Shown here: positions 24,285 to 36,474 of the stretch, piece after piece | How positions within the stretch are numbered: the first letter of the stretch is position 1 | Layout: every line of letters begins with the position of its first letter | Origin: Callaeas wilsoni | Taxonomy: Eukaryota > Chordata > Aves > Passeriformes > Callaeidae | NCBI GenBank assembly: GCA_013398955.1 | Contig: VWPU01012277.1 | Span: forward strand, 1-64,000 | Direction of reading: 5' to 3' | Length of the DNA stretch: 64,000 nucleotides | Made by a program: the position numbers and the translations under genes | The notes under the pieces: generated by a model | What the model was told of the DNA's origin: nothing | Database searches by the model: none | What the model saw: the letters and a program-made list of their open reading frames with translations, nothing else

Positions 24285-24753
24285 AGGACCATGGCTGGGA
24301 TCCTTCTCTGCGCAGGCAGGGAGATGGTGGTGGTGTTCCAAAGGTGGTGAGCGAGCTACAGAGGCAGAGCCAGCTCCCTCCTGACTGGCTGTGGAGGGAA
24401 AGCGGCAGGGCTTGGGAAGTGGTTGCAGTGGTTGCAGGAGCAATTGGGAAGAGATAAGGGAGCGGGGCTGGGACTTGAATAGCTCAGGGAAGGGGAGAGG
24501 GCAGCTGGTGAGAAGGACAAGCCTCTCCCAGAAAAGGGAGACCAAGAGAAGCGAACAGCTGCCGTAGCTGCAGGGATTCCAGGAAACAGTAGCTGGGAAA
24601 AGACTGACTTGAAACGGGACCTGCGGGAGCTAAGCCAGGAACAGCTGAGCAACTGCAGGAAGGACTCGTGGGGATTGTCCCACTGCAGGTAGAGGGCAGC
24701 TCAGGCACCCAGACACCGTGAAACCTTCGCCAAGCACCAGCGGAAAGCATCTA
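24285..24753 (+). other. GC-elevated pocket ending in a consensus splice donor; candidate non-coding first exon
   Basis: This block stands out from AT-rich flanks. It is rich in GGAG/CAGC text and holds about a dozen CpG. It ends where CTA|GTGAGTA supplies a near-consensus donor at 24754. An internal CAG|GTAGAG gives a second possible donor near 24687. No plus-strand frame of 60 codons or more occurs in it; the minus-strand frames (up to 126 codons) are proline/serine-rich and unrecognised. If transcribed rightward, it would be a non-coding first exon. Alternatives are an old solitary LTR or part of an unrecognised repeat; no TG...CA ends or target duplication were found to prove that. Confidence 0.3.
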
Positions 24754-25790
24754 GTGAGTAAATAAGACACGAAATTAACACATCAGGCTTTTCAGTTATG
24801 GGCTTGTGAGGGGGAAAATGGGCTTCTGAACTGTCACAAGTTGGAATCCACTCCTGGGTATAAAAGGAGGAGGCCAGGAACAGCTTGGATATTCTGTGGG
24901 GAAATGCACAAGTCTCTGCTTGGCACTCCTGCTGTCACAGGTGGAGAGAGTTAAGAGGAGAGATCTGAGCTATCACTTGGCATGGACCTGTTGGAGACAT
25001 CAGACCCCTGTCAGCTCATCTACATTTCAATAATTCAGATGCTTTCAAGACCAAAAAATTCTGACATTACTTATCATAGAGAATTAAACAAAAATGTTCT
25101 TCCTGTGAAGCCAGCTAGCACAGAGTAGCCTGTGTCCATGCTATTAAACCTTCTCATCCTTCAAAATAGAACAGTCTTATGCAGCTGCCTACTGGGAAGT
25201 GCCCATGACCTACAAATTTTCCCAACTGACATCAGAGAGTTGTCTGAGGGAATGATCTTTGGTCCAGACCAGAACCACTCCCGTAACCCTTTAACCACAT
25301 CATCTGTTGAGTTTGACTTCTTGGGAAGATTTTCTAAAGCTATTAATTCACTAGAATGTTTAATTTACTAAAATAGACATAGCCTAAGGGCTCTTTACAA
25401 CCAAGCTGAACAAAACTGAATGGTTCCGCCACATTGTACCCTAAGAATTTTTTGGGATTGAGGATACTCGTTCAATAACTGACTTTATATCCCTTTCAGT
25501 CATAACAGATCTTTATCAGTGAGCATATTTCCAAAAGTATGTGCAGGTTATCTTCTTTTCCAATGTCAGTAATGACAAAAGTAAATGTTGAAGTTTTGTC
25601 TTCATATATTGAACTGGATAAAAATAATTTCAGATATTTCAAGCTATGTAGACTCACGGATCTCTTTTACGTAATGACCCATTTGTCTGTTGCTTTGATT
25701 GGCTTTGTCGTGGTCCTGCCAGAGCGTTAGAGTCAATTTGCAGCGGATTAATTTTGCTAGTATCATCTGCCTCTCTATCTCCATCACCAT
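24754..25790. other. Unique sequence with a TATA-like element
   Basis: A good TATA-box match, GTATAAAAGG, lies at 24858-24867 in a locally GC-rich context (CTCCTGG before, GAGGAGGCC after). That fits a core promoter better than the TATA-like strings in AT-rich DNA. No gene follows that I can recognise. The rest is unique and AT-rich up to the CR1 copy. Confidence 0.35.
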
Positions 25791-25992
25791 TGAATCACGG
25801 AATAATTCGGTTTGGAAGGGACCTTAAAGATCAAGTTCCAAACCCTTGCCATGGGCGAGGACACCTGGTAGACCAGGTTGTTCAAATCCCATCCAACCTG
25901 GCCTTGAACACCTCCAGGGATGGGGCATGTACAAGTTCTCTGGACAACCTGTTCCAGTGCCTCACCATTCCCACAGTAAAGAACTTACTTGC
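25791..25992 (-). mobile_element. CR1 3'-end fragment, minus orientation, well preserved
   Basis: It starts with TGAATCACGGAATAATTCGG and continues with the standard CR1 3' text: GGAAGGGACCTTAAAGATC, then the 'CCATCCAACCTGGCCTTGAACACC' segment and 'CCTGTTCCAGTGCCTCACCA'. It ends near the AAGAAC/TTACTTGC region. Clear over about 200 bases, it is among the least diverged CR1 pieces here. Confidence 0.93.
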
Positions 25993-28900
25993 TTGACTGA
26001 CTGGGCCTACAGTAGTAGAGCAAACTACTCCTTCCTGGATGAATTAAGCAAGAGTCGACTAAACTGACCTGGAACTAAAATCTAAATAATGCAGAGGTAG
26101 CATTATCAGGAGAGGAAGGTAAGTCAGCACTGCTCCAGAGAGCCTGCAGTCACCACTGGAGCATGGTCTGGGGCAGGGTACTGCAGAAAGCCCGGGTATG
26201 AACTGCAACCATGGCACAGCTCCACCCAATGCTGGCAAGCTCCTGCTCCAAAGTGACTGCTGCACTCCCTAACACGATTCTCCACACAGTTTTCACTGCA
26301 GGCTTGGGCTGCTGCCAGGCACTCTAAATTCAGCATTGTTCTCAGAATAGTTTGTAATATTGCAGACTGTTTGGTAAACAGGGATGTTGTGACTCTGTTA
26401 GACTGTGCCTGCTATTGATAGCTTTGGGTCCTCTCTAGCGTCTAGGTGGAACTTGGATTTTAATTTAGAAATCTTGAAGTCTTTTCCCTTGGCAGTGAAG
26501 CATCTGAATTATTATTCATGCAGGCTCATGAAGCTGAAGGTCTTTAAGAGGGAACTGCTAGTGCAGAGCTTGCTATGAGGCATCTTCCACTTTAGTAATT
26601 CTTCTCTGCTAGCCTTTGGGTGCATTGAGAATCCCTTTGTTTCCATCACTCATTAAAGACGATGAGGTGGGCATGGACTAAGGCAATTTTTAAAAAAAAT
26701 TAATGCTGAGCTACTATCAAATTTCAGAATCAGAATTTTGAGCTGACATCCAATATGAAAGACTAAATTCAAGAGGTTCTTCTAATAAATAAATAGATGA
26801 AAAATAAAAGCCCTCAAACTTGTAGGAATCAATAAGTTTGTCTAAAAGAAGCAAAATTTAGGGGAGCAAACATGAGCAATAGCATTGCTGAAAATTTTAT
26901 AGTAGATAGTATCTATATATATTTTACCAACAATACCTTACCTGGGTGTATCTAGGATTGTGTTTCTCTGATTGCCCAAACTGGCAGAGCACAGGGAAAG
27001 CTGTGGGTTGCAGGGGGTGAATTCTGGGCATGCTTTGAATGGAAATGAGAGCAGCGAAGAAAATAGGAAATTTTGTGCATCTATGTTTCACATGAAAACA
27101 GCACCATCACACTAAGCAAGAAGATAAACAGAACTCTCTAATTCAGTGCTCTGTGTCTATATTAATGTCTGCGTTTCTGCAGAGTTATTTAGGAATTTCT
27201 TGATGAAACAGATACAGGGCACAATTCAGATATAAGCACAAATTTTTGTTAAATAAGCCTTTTGAAATAAAGCATTAATCCAGGAGCAAAGATTATGTTT
27301 TTGAACGTTTTTGAAAATACCCCACCCTAATACCAGCGGTGTATTTTCCATAGGCTGAAAGTTCATGAAGTCGCAGAACCTGGTTAAAGGAAAGGTTTTA
27401 AATCCTTGCTTCAAACACTGGAACAGGTATAAACCACTTTCCTTTAACAAATCCATAATTCATAGTAAACGATTCCCTAATCACTCATATATTCAGCACA
27501 GCTGGTTTACTTAGTCTCTCATTTATAAGAAAGCAGTATCACAGCATGGTAGCAGGAAATAAAAGGTATTTACAAAGAACTGGTCACAGAAGAGGTTAAG
27601 TACAAAATCTAATTAAAATCACTTTGAAATGTTATTTAGTCTCTATAACAGTGTAGTGGATTTCTTTTAGGGAATACTGAATGCTTCAATAATTGCTGAC
27701 AGAATTGTATATTCCCAGTTTGTCTTCACTATGACAAATAAGCTTAATGCTTTCATTCATATGAAGATTTTATTTTATTAATAGTTATCTAAATTCTACA
27801 AGAATTTTCATAGATAGATTTTTTCCTCCTACATTGACTGTTTGTAAGATATTAGGAAGATCATGCTTTTTAACTATAATGGCTACTGACTTCCTAAGTG
27901 AAATTGTGCAAACTGCCTGAAAAGGATTGTTTTGATAACCTTGATGTAGGGTTTGTTTTTTTTTTTTCCTATTTAAAGACCCAGCTCATGGGTTCATGTT
28001 ATAATGAAAAATAATTTTGCATCAAAGCTGATAAATGTAGGAATTTTAGAAACCATTTGGTAGATATTTTGGTCTCAGATTTTTAAGCTTTAGTTAAAAA
28101 AAGCCTAGATCATGTTCAAAGCAGTCATCTAGTGCATTGCTATGAGACAAGCTCATGGAGATTAGATGTGTGATTATGATCCTGATTCACTTTGTGTACA
28201 AGTGACTTTTGAAGAGGCACAGCTCTGTGACGTGCCTCTGTCAGTTGAAACAGATATTGCCAAGGACACAAAGTTCTTAAATACCCCACAGCAAACCCAG
28301 AACTTTCCAAAACAACAGTGGGATGGGAAGTTCCCGGAGCTGACTTGTAAGCCAATGGGAGGCTATGTATAAGCATGAGAAAGGAACCAAGAAAAACACA
28401 GATTAATTTGTTTCTGTTCTATCCAAACTGGGTTTTTTTGTAGCTGTAGTCAGTAGCTATCTCTCTGTAGGCTTCCATGGGCCCATGCTAATTATCTAAC
28501 ATGAGTTAGTTTCTCTAGTAAGCTTCCCTGGGGTTTTTGACTGCTTTCTGCAAGCCGTGCAGCCCTAACGAAACTCTTTCCAGTGATGCCAAAACTAATG
28601 ATATAGCCTTTTTCTATTTTTTGTGATGTATACTTGTGAAATGAGAACAAAGAAGAAATCCTGGCAGGGAATGTTCAAACAGCACATAGAATCATATAAG
28701 GCTGGACTTTGCATGCTTTAATCAACCAGAATGGCTCTGGGTTTTCAGTCCCCCAAGAACCTCAGCATTGGGCCCAAGAACTTTCTGTGGAACTTGAGAA
28801 GTGTAGTAAATGAAGAAAGTTTAATGCTTTTCTTAGATACACATGATTATGCTGTTGCTTTCTTCTGTTCTTATGACAAAAGATGTAAATGTTTTGAGTC

Positions 28901-30529
28901 ATGTTGTTTTCCTTTATATCTTTCCTTAGTTCTTCAATTTTTTTTCAGAAGGGAAAAGAAGAGAACTGACTTTCTGCCAGGTAGGAGGAAAGACACGTAT
29001 TATTTTGTTCCTAGTTTTTAAAAGGAGATGGAGGGATGGGAAGAGAGAGTGAGAAGTCATGAGCTATTTAATTTTCCTCTTAGTTCTGTTTTTGCGTAAT
29101 CCTTGTGTGTTGCATCCTTGTCTTCTTCTTCCTTTTTCTCATTGCACCATTTCCTTTTCCTCTCTGCTTTTTGTTTACTTTAGTGATGTAAGCATCAAAT
29201 CTTAAGAATAGTTTTATTTGTGCTTTACTGATTAAGGTTGGTGTAACTAAGCTCATTGTGTAACTTGGCTTCATACAATACAGAGGTAGAATTTGGTGAC
29301 TGGGAAATAAGAACTTTGATGCCAGGAAATGCACTTATGTATTAAGAAAATACGCATTTCATACACTGTATTAAAACTAGCTGTCAAGATTTTTTCAGTA
29401 TTGGATGGTTCTTATTTCCATCCTAATGCAGAAAATAAGAAAAAGTGATGTTGAAATAAAGGCAAGCCTTTTTAACGAATACAGTTTCAGTGGTTCTTGT
29501 ATCCCGTTCTGGATTTTTATATACTTATTCTACTCTTTGAATATGTCTTGCTAATACACTGCAATCCAACTTTGGCAGCTGTGGACACATTCTTTATACA
29601 GATTTAAGCAAAAATAATAGATTCTGAACCTTTTTTTTCTCAAGTCCCTTTTTTTTCCAATAACATTGAATAGGTGAATGAGAAGTTTTTTGTATTGTCC
29701 AGGATCAGTATACACAGGGATAAATAGTACAACTTAGAGTTCATTCTCTTGGCAATCTGCTAAACTTGAGTACAACTAAGCTGAAGTCCCTGCCACAGAA
29801 GTGCTCACCCATTTCTGTGTGAATTACTCTCAAAATGTTCCCTGCACAGATCTGATCTTCTTTGAGGTTGTCTTTGATAATAGTGAGCTTAAAGGTAGCA
29901 ACTGCATTTATAAAAACTCTTGCCATATCTAATGACTAATGAGAGAAAATTCAGCAGGAGGGTTATTTTCTTCAGGTTTTTTTTTTAAATCTTTTGAGAT
30001 TTAATGATTGAATTCTTATCCCTTGGTCTGGCAAAGAATTTGCCAAAAGCTGCACACTGGTACCAGCATTAACACAATTTGTATATTAGCAACTGTATAA
30101 TAATATTAAGCAGAATTCATCGGCCATCCATAAATGTCCATCAACGTCACAATATCTGCTTCTTGCATTGAAGAAAGATAAAAAAAATAAGATTGTGAAA
30201 AGATTAAAAAAGAAATGTTCTTCACTAACTCTTGGAATGAAAATAACTCTACAATACTGTAACACGCACAGTAGAAATGCAGCGACTGACACCTGGAGTG
30301 GCAATCAAGAGTCCCACAAAAAGTGAGTTAATTTGTTGTGTACAAGTTTTGCATAATAATATTTTGCTTATGATGGAAACGAAAACCAAGTTCTCAGTTT
30401 GCCAGGGAGTTAAAACTTAGACTATGCCATTCCTAAATAAATGAATGTGATGTTTCATTCCCTGGTAGCTCATTCCAGGCCATGCCATTACTGAAACTGT
30501 CCATTTTACTTTTACTGCTGAGGGAAATC
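25993..30529. other. About 4.5 kb unique sequence; no gene seen
   Basis: A slightly GC-richer patch (26060-26340) includes an AAG|GTAAGT donor-like site at 26119, without a convincing acceptor before it. Elsewhere the DNA is AT-rich, with unrecognised frames of 96 codons or fewer. A CATAGAATCAT string at 28686-28696 may be a minimal CR1 end but is too short to call. Confidence 0.55.
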
Positions 30530-30891
30530 GGATGCAGGGCCCGTGTGTTGCACTTGGGTGAGCAGCTCAGGAAACCCCCACGGGGCTGTGGGGCTCTCGG
30601 GTGCTCCTGCAGCAGGTCTGCAGAGGAGCACCTGCGCATGGTGTGCCCACCCTGGATCTACAGGCACTGACAGCCTGGTGTCACTAGCCCTGGGACAGCC
30701 TTTGCGGATCTCCCAGGGCTGCACATCTGCCCGAGGCGAGAACCGACAGGCTCCTCGCGGCCGCACAGCTGCAGATCCCGGCTGTAGGATATTGCTGTGT
30801 TTGGGGAAATTTGCCAAGAGGTCTCATCAGCAGCTGCCTTTGACTTGTCTTCATACAAGCTGAGCCCTTTTGGTTCATGTCTGTGCTTTAG
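30530..30891 (+). other. Isolated CpG-rich pocket ending in a consensus splice donor; candidate exon or promoter
   Basis: About a dozen CpG occur in roughly 260 bases, including a GCGGCCGC string near 30758-30766, in the middle of CpG-poor DNA. The pocket is followed by TTTAG|GTGAGT, a perfect donor with the exon side ending at 30891. Long overlapping frames exist on both strands (106 codons on plus, 101 and 118 on minus), but that is expected from GC content. None has a recognisable domain, and the plus frame stops before the donor. A non-coding first exon with its own small CpG promoter, or an enhancer, would fit. Confidence 0.35.
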
Positions 30892-33140
30892 GTGAGTCTG
30901 ACCCCTTGTTGGACAGGAGAAACAAACTTCTGTCCTTGGGACCCTGGATTGATGGAAATAAATAGATAAAGCAACAGAATGAAACAGCATTTTAGCCAAA
31001 ACCAGAAGAAACACGGCAAAGATGAAACAAGCTTACTAAATGCCCTGAAATGTAGAAGAATGTTCACAACACTGGAATACAAGGGAAAATCTCCAAATGA
31101 CTGGAAGATTTAACAGCAAAGTGAGAAACTACAGAGAATGTAGAGTGCAGCAGTCCATTTAAAACAGGCCAAAGAAGGCTGAAGGTAAATCAAGCTGAAC
31201 TTCTGCATCTTGGCTGAAAATAATAGTGGATCCATGAATCTGCCAATGTTCAAAAGGAAGATTTCAGCAAATTAATAAGAGGTTAAAGGAAGAGTGTGCG
31301 AAGAGGGCGTGGAGGAGAGTCACTACACACGACAGGACTTAATAATCAGGAGAGTCCTGAGGATGATTGATGAGAGAAACTGAGGCTTTGTACCAGCAAG
31401 GGAGTCAGTACATAATTAGCTGGCTTTCCTCATGGGGTTTGATTTGCATTGCTGTATATTTAATAACTGTCAGTGGATCTGCAGTCACAGAGTCAGAGTC
31501 AGTCTGGGATGAGGATGAAAGAGAAAGTCGAAGATCATAGGGGAACAAGCTGGCCAAGGCTCAAGAAAAAAGAAGTTATGGAACAGGGAACGACAGACAC
31601 AAAAGAGAAGAATCAGTGAGAGAGGAACTCAGAGGAAAGATTCCTCCAGCAAGAGCTAAAGGTATCAAGTAACAGAAAGAAATTGTAAGGGAACAGGGTG
31701 GATGATATTGATGACTGACTTACTCTTCAGGCCACTTGCTGTTAGAAAGAATTATCTCAAGGAAAAAAAATCTCCTGGAAATAATTTTCCTGTTTCAAAG
31801 AGAATTCACAGGGGTACAAAAGCACCTACAAAGGTCTGGTTTTGTATGCAAAAGTGTTATATTTGATGTATGAATTAAGTCCCCCCAGGCCTGGGAATAT
31901 GATGGGATAAAGACAGACTAGGGGCCCAATTCAGCAAAGGAATAAGCAAATTCTTGAGGGCTTTGTAGGAAAAGTAACTGAAAGCATGCAAGAGGAGCTT
32001 TTTCCCAAAGAGGTGAACATGATCAATCATCTCTGAAGTAAGAAGGAGCTGATATCTAAGTGTCTCATTTAACTGGCCCCCTCTTAAATTTTTCTTTATC
32101 ATGCAACAGCCTTAAAAATAACAGTATTTTCTCAATTAAATACTGAACCAGTCAATAAAGAGTAAGAGGGAAAATATCCAACAGTGCATAAATTCTTGTT
32201 GTGTTGTGTTCATTTCAAATCTCCATAAGCAGCAAAATAGTTATTGCACAGTCATTGCATCAGTCAGTTGCTAAAGCATCCTAATTAAGACTATATATAC
32301 ACTAAAATTCTCTTCTTTATACCACTTCTAATGGTACCAGATTTGCATGTAACTTACTGATTTTTTTTAAACTTCTGTCCCTAGCATAAACCCCTCAGCC
32401 TTTAAACAAGGATTTCCCTTTAATTCATGTACTCTGCTGCTGAAAAAAAGAAGTCGGGTTTTTTTTTACTGGAGAGAAACAGAAAGTATGAATACTAAAA
32501 TACCTAGCTTGCTTTTGCACAGACCTATATCTCTTAGAGAGCAAAGCATATCTCTTCCCTGGACAGCATGTTGCTTATCAAATTTCAGGCCAAATAATCT
32601 TTTAAGGTGAATCATACACTTTGAAAGTGGGAACTTTAACTTCATTACAATTAAACAATGAAAGAGGCAAATGGTGTAAGAAGGAAATTGCATCTCCCTG
32701 CTCAGAGCACTGTGCTGTACAATCTGTGCTGTGACTGCAGAATACCGGAGTGATGCAGAGACATAACCACAACTTCTGATAGAAATACATTGCACTTGGA
32801 AGATTGCAAGAGCAAAAACATTTCCCACAAGTTCCCTCAAGCTTTCATATTTGCCCTTTACCAATCTTCATTTTCCAAAATGGTCTTTAGAGTAATGCAG
32901 TCTAATACTCTGTCAAGGAAAACAAAAAGATGTGTTAAGCCAGGAAGAGACTGTCTTCTTAAGTCACTACAAGGGATGAAAAAGTTTCTGTGAAATACTT
33001 ACAATTAAAAAGATTGAATAAAAATATTTATATCGTGCAAAATCATTAAAGATGCCTAAACATTGAACAAAATCTATCAGGTAGGTATTAAGCTGTGACT
33101 TAAAATGTGAGCTGCCCAAACTGTGTTTGGAATTGTATTC
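30892..33140. other. Unique sequence; no gene seen
   Basis: Purine-rich stretches occur at about 31270-31690. A minor inverted repeat with CAGGACT and AGTCCTG arms lies at 31333-31359. The 132-codon minus-strand frame (32864-32466) has no recognisable motif. Confidence 0.55.
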
Positions 33141-33320
33141 CATCACAGAATCACAAAATTAGAAAGGTTGAAAGGGATCACCGAAGGTCATCACGCGGGA
33201 TAGCCTAGAGCATGTCCCTCAGGATTGTGTCCAGATGGTTTTGAATGTCTCCAGAGAAAAAGACTGCACAACTTGTCTAGGAAACCTATTCAAGTGCTCT
33301 GTCATCCTCATAGGTATTTG
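33141..33320 (-). mobile_element. CR1 3'-end fragment, minus orientation, diverged
   Basis: It begins CATCACAGAATCACAAAATT and continues with AGGTTGAAAGGGATCACCGA and 'CCAGATGGTTTTGAATGTCTCC', which are CR1 3' UTR phrases in reverse complement. Similarity fades after 'CAAGTGCTCTGTCATCCTCA'. Many substitutions point to an old insertion. Confidence 0.85.
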
Positions 33321-34145
33321 TCATGAAATATAAAATATTTTCTGAAAGAGTCTGAGGATGTTTCAAAGTATATGGGAAGCAATTCTTTCTCTAAAAGATA
33401 AATGTATTCATACAACAATCAATTCTACAGCCTATGAATTTAAAGAAGAAACAAACAAGAAATCAAACTGATGTCTTTTAAGCTAACAATACCTGAAACC
33501 CAGTCTTTTGGATAGCAGTCCAGACATGAACAGGAGTAGAGGTGAACAAGAAGTTAGAATTCCATTTTAGATGTAACTTTACATATATTTTAGACAATAC
33601 TGGTTATATTCTCTTGTCCAAATACACTTCTCTAAGTTCTTGAGTCTTGATTTCCCTCCTTTGAACTAGATAATCTGTATTCTTGATAACTCACACACAA
33701 GATCATAAATTAGCTATAATAATATATCATCTTCCAGATTAACCTGTGAGTCCCTAATTTGAACCAACTTTGAGTTGATCAAAAACCCTCTCCTTGGTAT
33801 TTTGCTGACGTGTATTTCACAAAAAAGGGAAAATCCTATCAAGCAGCAGTGCACATCCATGCTGTATCGTCTAACCATTGTCAAGATGAGGAGTAGGTAA
33901 AAGAGGTCTTCCAGAAAAAAAGGAAAAAAGTCTGAGAAATGAAGGGAGAAATCAAATCTCTTGCACTAGTTGTAAGTCTCTATGAATGTATTTCTAATTG
34001 AACTTGAAGACCCTGAAATGCAGACATGTATGGTACCTTTCTTTTGCTCTTTTTTGCAGAGGAACAGGCAATTCTTGGGCAGAAGCACAACCTGTTTTAA
34101 CCATTTGCTTTAGGCTGAAATTCACCATACATTGAAAGTGCCAGC
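33321..34145. other. Unique AT-rich spacer; nothing recognised
   Basis: AT-rich DNA between two CR1 copies, with no frames of 60 codons or more in this interval and no other repeat identified. Confidence 0.6.
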
Positions 34146-34672
34146 CATAGAATTATAAAATCATGGAATATCCTGAGTTGGAAGGGACTTGCAAGGATCA
34201 TCCTGTCCGACTCCTGACTCCACAGAGGACAATCTTTAAGTTAAAGCTTAGATGAAAGACAGCTGTTCAAACACTAACAAGCTTGGGGCCATGACCACTT
34301 TCTTGGGGAGCCTCCTCAAGTGAACACCCTCTCAGTGAAAGACATCCAATCTGAACTTCCCCTGGAGCAGCTTCAAGACATTCCCTTGAGTACCATCACC
34401 AGATACCAGACACCTCTCTGCTCCCCATCATGATGAAGTTGTAGAAACAATGAGGTCACCCCTTAGTCTCCTCTAAGCTGAACAAACCCCATATCCTCAG
34501 ACACTCCTCGTAAGTCAAGCCCTCTGGTTCTTTCACCCTTTTGCTCTGCTTTGGAAACATTTTTATATCCTTCTTGTGCTGTCAAATCCAAAGCTGCAGG
34601 CAGTACTCATAGTGAGGCTGCACCAATGCTGACCATAGCGCAACAATCATGTCTTTTAACTGGTCTCTCAAT
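34146..34672 (-). mobile_element. CR1 LINE 3' fragment (about 530 bp), minus orientation
   Basis: It starts at CATAGAATTATAAAATCATG and runs through the CR1 3' UTR into the end of ORF2, including the 'GAGGTCACCCCTTAGTCTCC' and 'GCAGGCAGTACTCATAGTGA' segments. Its 3' tail has the same GATCCTTG...CTCAG-ATATTC type as the tail of the SINE at 48254-48390, so the two share a CR1 subfamily tail. It is heavily mutated, with no intact frame. Confidence 0.9.
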
Positions 34673-36388
34673 GTTAAATACAATAGGAGTCTAGAACACT
34701 AGCTTAGATGAAGGCATCTGATCTGTAGACACCTCCACTGGGAAAGAATAATCCTACCCTTACGGTCCATCTCAATAAACAACTGTAGTAAGGTTGGACT
34801 CCTAAAGAGGGCATCCACAGCCCAGCATTCAAAGTGAAACCCCTTGGGCTGGACCACACATCCTTTCCAAAGTGAAAATGGTCACTGCTCATAGCTCTTA
34901 TCTGATGGCTGCTTTGAAAAGTTCATTCAAAAACCTCTGTGGGACTCCCTTGCACAGAGACAATATGACTCAGATGGGAAAAATAAAATCGTTTGCAGAG
35001 ACTGAGAATGCAACAAAATAGTCCTGAAGTAGCTGAATCATTAGGGATCAGAATAATGATTGGGATCATCCCTAATGATAATTTTTACCTACTGGCCACA
35101 GAGGAAGGCAGATTAAGCACGAAAACCTGAACTGACTCTTTGGTGACCCCCATAACAGACAGGTTGACCATAGCTGAGAGTCAAACTCCTGGTACTGATA
35201 GCTAAGAGTAACAGCTATGCATATGGACAATAAACTTACCAGTATCAACAACTATTTTAAAGTCTTAAGTGGCACTTAAGTGGCAGAGTAATAATATGAT
35301 TAAATAAGTAAAGGCTTTGTTAGCTGGCATAATTCCCAGAAAATACTGTGGTAAAATTTTTATTTGAGATATTAGTACATGATAATTTTTGGAAACATTT
35401 CAGATTAATTTTTCACAGCCTCTGAAAAAAGACAGTGCCAAGCTGTCAGAAAAAGAGAATGATAAATTAAAATTCTACCCTAAAGTAAAAGTGTTTGGCT
35501 TCTGTCATCACCTAAGGTTTTACTTCTGACATACCAGTGTCTCTGGATTTGTTCAGAGAGTAAACAAGAAGTCTTGTGTCTTTCTGAGAGATAAGTAATT
35601 ACTAAAAGACTAATAAAATCATCTCAAAACAGCTGATGGGTTTCAGGAGTGCTAGATGAGATTCATCAGTCTTGAAGCTGGCAGGGATTGTTGTGATATT
35701 TGTGGCCCTACGAACCACACCAGGAGATACTCTGAAAAGGATTTGCATGTAAAGTGTTCCATTAAAGTCTTCCATTGTGATGAACTTTGTTGAAATAAAG
35801 TCACCAATTCAAAGGATTTCTTTCTGCCTAATCAGTGTAAATAGAAAGCAGTATATGAATCAGAATTGCTCCCACATATATTTATATGGGAAATCATCAT
35901 CTTACACACATATTCTCCCTCAAGGCTAGCTCTGAGTGCTGTTACAGCAGGTGCTGAAGAGAAGTTAAACTCAAGGACTGTCCTGAGAAGAAGAGTCTGG
36001 AGAATAGTAATATCCTTTACTGTGTGTGATCCTCAAGTCCTGGGAAAGGAACCATAACCATTCTCTTGACTAGATTGGAAAAAATTGCTTGCTCGAGATT
36101 CTGCTGAAAGTTTATGTCTGTACAAAATGCAAAAAATGCACACCAATAAAATCATTCATCCCAATAACTCTGCACATACTCTCGTATTGCCATGCAATAA
36201 CTAAGTGCTTTTTGGCAGATGATGAATGACCTTTTGTCATGCTTTAAAATTAAGCCTATTTTACAACTGAGAAAAATAAGAACCCAGATAAAATTTACTG
36301 AGATTTAGGGGCTGTGCCTGAAGTGTATTCTGGGATGAGTGTCCTCCTCCACATGTTCCTGGGCTACCATCCAAACATAATAGAAGAT
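34673..36388. other. Unique sequence; no gene seen
   Basis: No recognised coding or repeat content. Frames are at most 63 codons. Confidence 0.55.
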
Positions 36389-36474
36389 TTTCTCTCTTCT
36401 CTTCTCTTCTCTTCTCTTCTCTTCTCTTCTCTTCTCTTCTCTTCTCTTCTCTTCTCTTCTCTTCTCTTCTCTTC
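36389..36474. repeat. (CTTCT)n pentanucleotide microsatellite
   Basis: Nearly perfect CTTCT units, about 16 copies, with almost no interruptions. The pure pyrimidine strand opposite pure purine gives possible triplex-forming DNA. On the minus strand it creates a spurious Arg-Glu-Glu-Lys repeat frame. Purity and length suggest a polymorphic locus. Confidence 0.95.

Noticed and set aside
24240..25030. Solitary LTR of an endogenous retrovirus
   Set aside because: The GC block, TATA box and an 8-base CAAGACCA repeat near both ends were suggestive. However, no TG...CA ends, polyadenylation signal or primer binding site fit, and the element would not start correctly after the repeat.
26060..26340. 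Possible exon before the AAG|GTAAGT site at 26119
   Set aside because: The donor is good, but there is no pyrimidine tract and acceptor at a plausible distance and no recognisable frame.
28684..28710. CR1 fragment beginning CATAGAATCATATAAG
   Set aside because: Only about 20 bases resemble a CR1 end and the following text does not continue the match.
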